64,000 nt of DNA, taken from assembly GCF_002556635.1 (NCBI RefSeq), contig NZ_MWMO01000018.1, positions 1 to 64,000 on the forward strand, given 5' to 3'. The notes below the pieces were generated by a model. The model saw only the letters and a program-made list of their open reading frames with translations. It was not told the origin of the DNA and did no database searches. Shown one piece after another: positions 17,338 through 24,452 of this stretch; position 1 is the first letter of the stretch, and every line of letters starts with the position of its first letter. Position numbers and translations under genes: made by a program. Source of the DNA: Novosphingobium sp. PC22D. GTDB lineage: Bacteria > Pseudomonadota > Alphaproteobacteria > Sphingomonadales > Sphingomonadaceae.

Positions 17338-18120
17338 ATGGCGACGAATTCATCAATCGAATGGACAGAGGCGACATGGAACCCCGTCGCAGGCTGCAAT
17401 GTGGTCTCGCCTGGCTGCACTAATTGCTATGCCATGCGGATGGCGCGACGGCTCGAAGCCATGGGCCAGCCCAAGTACGCAGGCACCACCAGAATGTCTG
17501 GTGGACGACCGAAGTGGAACGGCGTTGTGCGGATTGACGAGGAAAGCTTTAGGCTGCCCGCCACATGGCGCACGGGCCGCATGATTTTCGTGAACTCAAT
17601 GTCCGACTTGTTTCATGAGGCCGTGCCCGTGAAATTTGTGCAGCGCGTGTTCGAAACCATGAGGGCAACTCCACAGCACACCTATCAAATCCTTACCAAG
17701 CGCGCGGAACGGCTCGAAGAGCTCGCTCGTAAGCTGGACTGGCCAGCAAATGTATGGATGGGTGTAAGCGTTGAAAATGCAGACTACCTTTATCGCATCG
17801 ACCACCTGCGCCGCACAAAAGCGGCCATCAAATTTTTGAGCTTAGAGCCCCTGCTTGGGCCGCTTGAGAACATGAACCTCCAGGGAATCGATTGGGTTAT
17901 TGCAGGCGGCGAAAGCGGGCCAGGTGCAAGACCGATGAACCCTAGCTGGGTGCGATCGATTCGCGACCAGTGCCAGAGCGCTGGTGTGGCCTTCCATTTC
18001 AAGCAATGGGGCGGCGTCAACAAGAAGAAGGCTGGTCGAATGCTTGACGGCCAAACTTGGGATGAATTTCCCAAGGAGCCGCTGCGTAGCGAGGCGGCAT
18101 TGGCGGCGGCTTTCGTCTAG
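17338..18120 (+). CDS. Gp37/Gp68-type (DUF5131) three-Cys-motif protein, radical-SAM-like
   Basis: The 260-aa protein starts MATNSSIEWTEATWNPVAGC, the standard opening of this family, and carries the three cysteines as C-x6-C-x2-C (GCNVVSPGCTNCYA, residues 20-30), which probably binds a [4Fe-4S] cluster as in radical-SAM enzymes. Further family signatures are FVNSMSDLFHE, LTKRAERL, WMGVSVEN and the C-terminal HFKQWGG. Substrate unknown. ATG 17338 is preferred over GTG 17329 because AAGGAAGG precedes it and homologues start there. It is the partner of TcmP in one SOS-box operon. Confidence 0.9.
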   Translation: MATNSSIEWTEATWNPVAGCNVVSPGCTNCYAMRMARRLEAMGQPKYAGTTRMSGGRPKWNGVVRIDEESFRLPATWRTGRMIFVNSMSDLFHEAVPVKFVQRVFETMRATPQHTYQILTKRAERLEELARKLDWPANVWMGVSVENADYLYRIDHLRRTKAAIKFLSLEPLLGPLENMNLQGIDWVIAGGESGPGARPMNPSWVRSIRDQCQSAGVAFHFKQWGGVNKKKAGRMLDGQTWDEFPKEPLRSEAALAAAFV

Positions 18121-18126
18121 GATCGA

Positions 18127-19344
18127 TCAAAAATCCATGTTGGCGTAGCGATCGTTCAAGTGCACTTGATAATCGGCATAGCTCTCCATGGCGTCGACTG
18201 AAGCCATGGCGCGTGCATAGTCGCCGTTAACGACCTTGGTCAGGTTGAGAGGCAGACCAAAGTCCTGAATGTGTATCTTTGCGGGCTCGAGTGAGCCTGA
18301 CCAAAGATGATCGATAAAATCCCGGATAAGTGCGATAGCCTCAGCGGCCACGAAATCGACACCCTGTCCAAACTTCAAAGCGGCACGGTCACGCGGATGA
18401 GGCAGAAGCATCGGTACAGCCCCAGCCTTCGAGTGGAAGTGGAACGCCTCGCCGTCTTTCCCGAACGCCCCGTGGGCAACGAAGTTTCGAAGCTGACGCC
18501 GGACTATGGCCAGCTGATCGTAAAATTGTTTTGTGGTGGGGTCGGTGATATCCAGCGCTGCTTTGAACTTTTCGGCCCATTCCGCCTTTGCGAGCTTGGT
18601 GACATCCTCCCCTGTCGCGCAGTTACCGCGAAGGATGGCGATGTGGATGAAGACATGCTCAGTCCAGCTAAAGAAGCATTCGATGGCAGAGAGCCCCAGC
18701 CATTTGGCCTCCCGATTGAGCTCGACTGCCGGAAAGGCTACCGTATAGCTCATATCGCTAAGATGGTTGACAATCCGCTCGTCCTTCCGGCCCTCCGCTT
18801 GCTGTTGCCTGTCGTCATAAAGATCGAGGTAGAAATTTAGCCGTTCGAACAGATCGGGCGAGCGGTTGACGACATTGAGTTGGGAGGCCTTTGCTGCCTG
18901 CTCAGCCCTCCAATCGAAATAAGGCTGCGCCGCTTTGGTGGCCTTGTGGATCAATCTGACAATTTCGGCAGCCGCTTCTTCGTCTTCTGGAACATTGGCA
19001 GCGAAGACGCCCAATCCAAATTTGCGGTGTTCCACAAGGAAGGGCCGCCCATCATATTCCACCGGGACTGACCAGGCTACCTTTTCGAACTGACCTAGAT
19101 TCGTGAAACCCAGCAAGTCGACAAGAAGAAAGTAGACCAGATAATATGGTGGCAGCGTCCGCCCGGCATCGGTGCGCTTTGCGTTGAAGAGAAATCCCTT
19201 CGGCGCTCGCATGCTGAAATCTGCTGGTTCTAGTGGAGAAATCGCCTTCTGGGCGCGGGTTCGGACAGTTTCGATTTGCTCGCTGTTCAATGTTGCCCAC
19301 CTTTCAGGTAGATACCACTCGAAACACGGCACCTGTTCCCGCAT
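18127..19344 (-). CDS. Unknown protein with a HEPN-like R-x4-H motif
   Basis: I do not recognise the family of this 405-aa protein. The middle and C-terminal part are helical, with RRQLRNFVAHGAF at about 282-294; RNFVAH (286-291) fits the R-x4-H active-site motif of HEPN ribonucleases and is placed after a long helix as expected. ATG 19344 overlaps the RES toxin gene by 41 nt; a TTG at 19290 with AAAGGTGG upstream is an alternative start. It follows the Xre-RES pair on the same strand and converges on the Gp37/Gp68 gene with 6 nt between stops. HEPN assignment is inference. Confidence 0.6.
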   Translation of the reverse strand: MREQVPCFEWYLPERWATLNSEQIETVRTRAQKAISPLEPADFSMRAPKGFLFNAKRTDAGRTLPPYYLVYFLLVDLLGFTNLGQFEKVAWSVPVEYDGRPFLVEHRKFGLGVFAANVPEDEEAAAEIVRLIHKATKAAQPYFDWRAEQAAKASQLNVVNRSPDLFERLNFYLDLYDDRQQQAEGRKDERIVNHLSDMSYTVAFPAVELNREAKWLGLSAIECFFSWTEHVFIHIAILRGNCATGEDVTKLAKAEWAEKFKAALDITDPTTKQFYDQLAIVRRQLRNFVAHGAFGKDGEAFHFHSKAGAVPMLLPHPRDRAALKFGQGVDFVAAEAIALIRDFIDHLWSGSLEPAKIHIQDFGLPLNLTKVVNGDYARAMASVDAMESYADYQVHLNDRYANMDF

Positions 19345-20020
19345 TTCGAACTAGGTCGACCCCCGTACCATCCCAGTGATAGTCTAGGTGACGCCCTTGA
19401 ATAGGGTCTGACGCGCGGTCGGGGTAAAACAGCCCAACACATTCGCCGTTCTGATGCCGGATGCTCGGATAGACCAGACCTTCCGCGCCATTCGCCCTGA
19501 GCGTTGCAGCGAGGCTTTGCGATGCGACATAGCTGTCGGGATCAAGCGCAGGATCCTCTGGCTCAATGCCCCTGAGATCACGAAGGTCGGCGTTTACTGA
19601 CAATACGATTTCACGGAACTGCGAGATCCAACCTGGCGCTTCGGCAGTGCGAGTCATGAAGCGGGCATGATGATGGATTGTTTCGAACAGCGCTGTTTCG
19701 AATGTATCCCCCGCGTATAGCACGCCGTAGGTCCCATCGGTGAAGCGACTTGGCCGGTCCGTGCTAACATGCGTGAACGGCGCCATCAGATAGGATGCGC
19801 CATTTCCGCCTACCCGGCGATCAGCCGGCACCAGATCGAGATTGCCGATCGTCGCCATAATGCGAGGATTGGTTTTTTGCTCGGCGGAGATCAGCAGCGG
19901 CCAATCTGCAGGGTCTGCGATGTCTTCGAACAGGTCAATCGGTGGAAAGGCACTGCGGATAATCCGTACAGCACCTTTCCACTCGACCTGGGCAACCGGA
20001 ATCTCCTTGGGATCAATCAC
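19304..20020 (-). CDS. RES-domain toxin
   Basis: The 238-aa protein has the RES layout: an early Arg (VRIIRSAFPP), FTDGTYGVLYAGDTFETALFET with the conserved Tyr and Glu, and a late SIRHQNGECVGLFYPD with the conserved Ser. RES toxins degrade NAD+ (ADP-ribosyltransferase-like fold). It starts with GTG at 20020, overlapping the antitoxin stop by 4 nt (GTGA), the usual coupling in Xre-RES/MbcA-MbcT modules. It appears intact. Confidence 0.88.
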   Translation of the reverse strand: MIDPKEIPVAQVEWKGAVRIIRSAFPPIDLFEDIADPADWPLLISAEQKTNPRIMATIGNLDLVPADRRVGGNGASYLMAPFTHVSTDRPSRFTDGTYGVLYAGDTFETALFETIHHHARFMTRTAEAPGWISQFREIVLSVNADLRDLRGIEPEDPALDPDSYVASQSLAATLRANGAEGLVYPSIRHQNGECVGLFYPDRASDPIQGRHLDYHWDGTGVDLVRNAGTGAVFRVVST

Positions 20021-20430
20021 CAGGCACCACGTTCGGCATCAAGATAGCGACGCACCCGCATGATATCAGTCAGCTCGCCGCCAAGCATGACGTCGAGCGC
20101 ACTCACTCCGGCAAAGGCGGCGTTACCTGCCTTGATCCAGGCGTAGCCACGTTGGGCTTCGGAAAAAATGATCCTCAGCGCCTTGTGGATACCCATCAGG
20201 TTGGAGAGCCGCGCCGCACCATCACGCGAGACACGGCCCGGCCCCTCAGCCTTCCATCGCCGGTAGGAGCGAACCGGCATGTCGAGCAAAGTCGCTGCCT
20301 GCTCGTCGGTGAGTTCCCATTTCCCAAACAGGTTCAGCACGGCGCGGAACATCGCCGCTGCTTCCTCCTGAGTTATAGGATCGGGCCGGAAGGCATCGGG
20401 GACGGTATCAACGGGTTGCAGTGCCAACAT
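20017..20430 (-). CDS. Xre/MbcA/ParS-type antitoxin of the RES toxin
   Basis: The 137-aa protein has an HTH region (WELTDEQAATLLDMPVRSYRRWKAEG, about 40-65) and the C-terminal toxin-binding part (FAGVSALDVMLGGELTDIMRVRRYLD), as in MbcA/ParS/Xre antitoxins (DUF2384-like). It blocks the RES active site and represses its own operon. ATG 20430 (MLALQPV) is chosen because GGAGAA lies 7 nt upstream; an ATG 6 nt earlier is too close to it. A promoter and palindromic operator lie just upstream. Confidence 0.88.
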   Translation of the reverse strand: MLALQPVDTVPDAFRPDPITQEEAAAMFRAVLNLFGKWELTDEQAATLLDMPVRSYRRWKAEGPGRVSRDGAARLSNLMGIHKALRIIFSEAQRGYAWIKAGNAAFAGVSALDVMLGGELTDIMRVRRYLDAERGAW

Positions 20431-20450
20431 GAGCATTCTCCATATGGCAG

Positions 20451-20479
20451 TATATATCACATTGAATGCCATTTGGCAA
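20451..20479 (-). promoter_or_regulatory. Promoter and candidate operator of the Xre-RES operon
   Basis: On the minus strand TTGCCA (20479-20474), 17 nt, then TATATA (20456-20451) is a good sigma-70 promoter 20-50 nt before the antitoxin start. TGCC-AAAT-GGCA (20467-20478) is an inverted repeat overlapping the -35 box, a natural site for autorepression. Confidence 0.6.
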
Positions 20480-21805
20480 GATAACAATCTCATCCCACAA
20501 GTCGCGCCAAGACCGATACTGCGCTCGTCGTCGGGACGAAAAGTCGCGTTTGATAGCGTATGATCTCGGTGAAACACCCATGTGCCTTGTACCAGTCTAG
20601 GCGAGACGCCGACCAACCAGTCAGTTCGAGCCGCTGCGCGCCGTTGACGAGGCTGCGCTTGAGCGTGAGCGCTTCGCGGCTTTTGATTTGCATCGGCCGC
20701 CCGGTCCCGTTCACCGCATCGACGATTTGCTCTGCCGAAAAGGCATGTTCGTCTTCAAGCCCAAGCGCCTGGCATAGTTCGGGCACGCAATGGAGCGGAA
20801 CCTCCCGGCCTAACAGCGAGCGTCCGTCTCGCGCCGAAATCCGGCTGACGCGAACATAGTCGGAAGGGAGTTTGTCCCACACCGGGAGCAACAGGCCGGT
20901 TGCAAGATGCAGTCGCTCACGCTTGTGATTTGAGGCGGCGTCATCGACCTCCGCCTGCCAGAGGCGCTGAAATTCGGTTGGATCCACTGTTTCCCAGTTG
21001 CTCTCCTCGAGTTGATCGGCAGTGATGTGTCCGTGCTTCAAGGGACGAACTAGCTCGAAGCGGGCCACACGCATACCTTCGTCGGTGAGCAGACTGCGAG
21101 CCGGGACAAGCAACCCGATCCGGCCTGAGCGCGCATTACGCAGAAGTTGCTGACGCGCACCTGACAAGCCGTAGAGCTCGTCGAGGCGTTCGAGACGCAA
21201 AGGCTTAAGCGCGCGGGCGATCTCGAGTTCGAGGAGATGCGTAGTCGCACCCGACAGCGCATCGGTGCGCAGTAGCGTGTCGGTCAGCACCTCGTAATGC
21301 TCTACCGCAATAGTCTCGACCCCAATGTCGAGCGTGCCGGCCTGGCGTGCTGCATCGATCCGCGCTTCGACGAGGCCGAGAAACTCGTCAAATATGCCGT
21401 TTTGCAAAGCAATCGGCAACGCGAGGATGCGATTGAGCCAGCGCTGGATTGTTGGCAGGTCATCGACCATCCCGCCGTCGGGCCCTTCGACCCTGAGCCC
21501 GCTCAATTCCTCAAACCGAGAAAGCGTAACGGCTTCCAGCTTGCCTGCGAACAACAGGCCGAACCAGCGATGAAGCGCCTCCTTGGCGTAGGTGCTCTCA
21601 AGATTATCGGCAGGATCGAAGAGGTTCTGCCCACCTGTCTGGCGCTGCCCTCGGGTCAGTGCCCCGAGACTGTCGAGCCGACGTGCAATGGTCGATATAA
21701 ACCGACGTTCGCCACGCACGTCGGTGGTCACCGGGCGGAACAATGGGGCCGACGCCTGATTGGTGCGGTTGGTACGGCCAAGGCCCTGAATTGCGGCATC
21801 GGCCC

Positions 21806-21813
21806 GCCAACCC
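21806..21813. repeat. Target site duplication of the IS21 element, copy 1
   Basis: GCCAACCC directly adjoins the IS end at 21814 and is repeated at 24445-24452. Eight bases is within the usual IS21 range. Confidence 0.9.
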
Positions 21814-21913
21814 TGTAGCGCGACGATCTGGGTGAGAAGGTGGCGACGATCAGGATGAGAAGCGCTGACCGCGACGGTGCTGTATTGGTGTGTCTGATTG
21901 TCGCTGACAAGGG

Positions 21914-22744
21914 CTATGTGTCGGGTTGATTGTCGGGGAGCGACACGCCGGTATTTTTGATTGTCGCGACCTTGGCGGGACGCCCCGCGCCATGCTGTTT
22001 TCGATCGATGGCTGCGCGCCGGCGATAACTTTCAACGTTCATCTCGAAGATGGTGGCATGGTGAACGAGGCGGTCGACGGCGGCGAGCGTCATGGCGGGA
22101 TCGGGGAAGACGCGGTTCCACTCGCCGAACGGCTGATTGGCGGTAATGAGCAGCGAGCGTCGTTCGTACCGCGTGCTGATCAGTTCGAACAGGACCGAGG
22201 TTTCCGCCTGGTCCCTGGCGACATAGGCAAGGTCGTCGAGGATCAGCAGATCGAACCGGTCGAGGCGATTGATCGCGTTTTCCAGTGCAAGCTCGCGGCG
22301 CGCGACCTGCAGCTTTTGAACGAGGTCCGATGTCCGGGTGAACAGGACGCGCCAGCCCTTTTCAACGAGCGCGAGCCCGATCGCCGACGACAGATGCGAT
22401 TTGCCCCCGCCGGGTGGGCCGAACAGGATGAGGTTCGCGCCCTTTTCAAGCCAGCCATCGCCGGCGCAGATCGCCATGACCTGCGCTTTCGATATCATCG
22501 GCACCGCATCGAAGTCGAACGCGTCGAGCGTCTTGCCAGGCAGTAATTTCGCCTCGGCAAGATGGCGCTCGATCCGGCGCCGGTCGCGTTCGGCGATCTC
22601 AAGTTCGGTGATCGCGCTCAGGAACCGCGCCGCCGGCCATCCTTCCTTATCGGACCGTTCGGCGAACGTCGGCCAGAGTTGCTTGATTGTCGGCAGCCGC
22701 AGCTCATTCAGCATCAGCGTCAGCTTCGTGGCGTCGATGCTCAT
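21914..22744 (-). CDS. istB: IstB-type transposition helper ATPase
   Basis: A 276-aa AAA+ ATPase with Walker A GPPGGGKS (109-116) and Walker B LLILDDLAYV near residue 165, as in IstB of IS21. It assembles on target DNA and directs IstA. The ATG at 22744 overlaps the istA stop (ATGA), so the two are translationally coupled. Length and motifs are intact. Confidence 0.95.
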   Translation of the reverse strand: MSIDATKLTLMLNELRLPTIKQLWPTFAERSDKEGWPAARFLSAITELEIAERDRRRIERHLAEAKLLPGKTLDAFDFDAVPMISKAQVMAICAGDGWLEKGANLILFGPPGGGKSHLSSAIGLALVEKGWRVLFTRTSDLVQKLQVARRELALENAINRLDRFDLLILDDLAYVARDQAETSVLFELISTRYERRSLLITANQPFGEWNRVFPDPAMTLAAVDRLVHHATIFEMNVESYRRRAAIDRKQHGAGRPAKVATIKNTGVSLPDNQPDT

Positions 22745-24255
22745 GCCATTTCCTCCGCGCGAGCGTCGAGCAGCGCTTCATAGGCGGAGAGCGGGGCAAG
22801 CTCGACCACCACTTCGGGCAGTGACGCGGGATCGGGCGCGAACCGCCCACGCAAGGCCGCCATGTCCGGCATGCCTCTCGGCGTCGCCAGCAGCGATTCC
22901 AGCACAGCGGCAAGTTCGGCTTCGCAGGCCCGCTCATGCGCGAGGCTGAGCAGGTCGACCATCGTCCGGCACGCCATGCGCTCGGCAAGCCGCTCGAGCA
23001 GCCGATCGAACATGCGTCGATAGGCCTCGCGCGGGAAGAGCTGGTCGCGGTAGACAAGGTTCAGAAGCGCCATTGGTTTGCGCCGGAGCGCGTGGATGAC
23101 GTGGCGATAATCGACGACATGACCATGCTTCCCGCTGGCGTCAGCGCGGCCGCGCTGCAGGGTGAACAGCGGCGTGCCGCCGAGGAAGAGGTCGAGCCGG
23201 TCATCATAAAGCCGCACCCTGAGCCGGTGACCGATCAGCCGCGACGGCACGGTGTAGAACACCTTGCGCAGCGTAAACCCGCCCGAGGAGGTCACCATGA
23301 CGAGCACCTCCTCATAATCGCTGGTTCGCATGCTCGGCAGCGGCTGGAGCACCGCCCGCTCGGCATCGATCCGCTTCGTACAGCGCGCATTCTTGCGGGC
23401 GACGAGCTCGTCGATGAAGCGCCGATATCCCGGCAGATCGTCGAAGGCCGCCGATCCGCGCATCAAAAGCGCATCGCGCACCGCCGCCTTCAGATGACCA
23501 TGCGCGCTCTCGATCGTACCATTTTCATGCGCGATGCCGCGGTTATTGCGGGTCGGCTCCATCCGGTAATGGCGGCACAAGGCGTCGTAGCGCCGGGTCA
23601 GATCCTCGCGCGCCGATGCATCCAGATTGCGGAACGCCGCCGACAGGCTGTCGCTGCGATGCTCGCGAGGCGCTCCGCCCAGCGCCCACAGCGCATTCTG
23701 AAGCCCCTCCGCCAACGCGACATAGCTCTCGCCGCCCAGGATCACATGGGCATGTTCGAACCCCGAACAGGAAAGCCGGAAGTGATACAGCCGGTGGTCG
23801 AGCTTCACCCCCGCCACTCGAACGCCCAGGTCTGCCATGTCGGTAAAATCCGACAGCCCCATCCGTCCAGGCTCATGCACCTGGCGGAAGATCACGTCGC
23901 GATCCGGTCCCCGCAGCGCCCGCCAACTGCGGATCCGGCGTTCCATCGTCCGCCGCACCCCGTCGGGAAGCTCGGGATGACGGCGCTGCAGCTCCTCGAA
24001 CACCGCAACCGCCCGGATCCCCGGCGCCGCCTCCAGCAACGGCACGATCTCCTCGTCGAAGATCCCCGCCAGCGGATCAGGACGCCGGCGGCCGCGCGGC
24101 GCCTTCTTCTGCGAGGGAAGCCGCATATCCGCCTCCAGCCTATAGGCCGTCGCCGTGCTGAACGCAGCGCACGCCGCCGCACTGCGCGGCGACATCGTCT
24201 GTCTCATCTTCATATATAATCTCACCTGATGATCGTTGATGTGGCTCCCAGGCAC
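22741..24255 (-). CDS. istA: IstA-type IS21 transposase
   Basis: A 504-aa DDE transposase: N-terminal HTH (about 8-45), DDE core with SDFTDM (first Asp), HRSDSLSAAF (second Asp) and NGTIESAHGHLK (catalytic Glu), then a beta-barrel region with TLRKVFYTVPSRLIGHRL. The GTG start at 24255 has GGGGAG 5 nt upstream and matches the family N-terminus (MPGxHxxDHQ). A large hairpin lies upstream within the IS. Confidence 0.95.
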   Translation of the reverse strand: MPGSHINDHQVRLYMKMRQTMSPRSAAACAAFSTATAYRLEADMRLPSQKKAPRGRRRPDPLAGIFDEEIVPLLEAAPGIRAVAVFEELQRRHPELPDGVRRTMERRIRSWRALRGPDRDVIFRQVHEPGRMGLSDFTDMADLGVRVAGVKLDHRLYHFRLSCSGFEHAHVILGGESYVALAEGLQNALWALGGAPREHRSDSLSAAFRNLDASAREDLTRRYDALCRHYRMEPTRNNRGIAHENGTIESAHGHLKAAVRDALLMRGSAAFDDLPGYRRFIDELVARKNARCTKRIDAERAVLQPLPSMRTSDYEEVLVMVTSSGGFTLRKVFYTVPSRLIGHRLRVRLYDDRLDLFLGGTPLFTLQRGRADASGKHGHVVDYRHVIHALRRKPMALLNLVYRDQLFPREAYRRMFDRLLERLAERMACRTMVDLLSLAHERACEAELAAVLESLLATPRGMPDMAALRGRFAPDPASLPEVVVELAPLSAYEALLDARAEEMA

Positions 24256-24333
24256 CGCTTCTCCCCTTCCAAGGGAAGGCAGGCCTGGCAGATCGCGATC
24301 ACCATCACGCCCTTCCCGGAAAGAAAGACGCTT

Positions 24334-24394
24334 GCGTCGGTGTGTCTGCCGCTCCTCGGGGCTACGCCCCTCGTCCCGACAGACACACCGACGC
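24334..24394. other. Long inverted repeat inside the IS, upstream of istA
   Basis: GCGTCGGTGTGTCTG (24334-24348) pairs perfectly with CAGACACACCGACGC (24380-24394); the 31-nt loop contains a further hairpin (GGGG-CTACG-CCCC). On the minus strand it precedes istA and is followed by a mixed T run (TCTTTCTTT). It may block read-through transcription from outside into istA. Confidence 0.7.
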
Positions 24395-24444
24395 CTTTCT
24401 CATCTTCATTGTCGCGCTGTTCGCACCCTGATTGTCGCGCCGCA

Positions 24445-24452
24445 GCCAACCC
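24445..24452. repeat. Target site duplication of the IS21 element, copy 2
   Basis: GCCAACCC, identical to 21806-21813, adjoins the outer end of the IS at 24444. Confidence 0.9.

Larger units (their letters stand above)
21814..24444 (-). mobile_element. IS21-family insertion sequence (2,631 bp)
   Basis: The ends are imperfect inverted repeats: 21814-21838 reads TGTAGCGCGACGATCTGGGT, and the other end, read inward on the minus strand from 24444, reads TGCGGCGCGACAATCAGGGT, with about 20 of 25 positions equal. Each end has a second related copy inside (near 21841 and near 24420), typical of IS21. It encodes IstA and IstB in overlapping frames and is flanked by an 8-bp duplication. It looks complete and potentially active. 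Confidence 0.95.

Noticed and set aside
22936..24219. 427-aa plus-strand frame in the IS
   Set aside because: Antisense to istA, which has the full DDE motifs.
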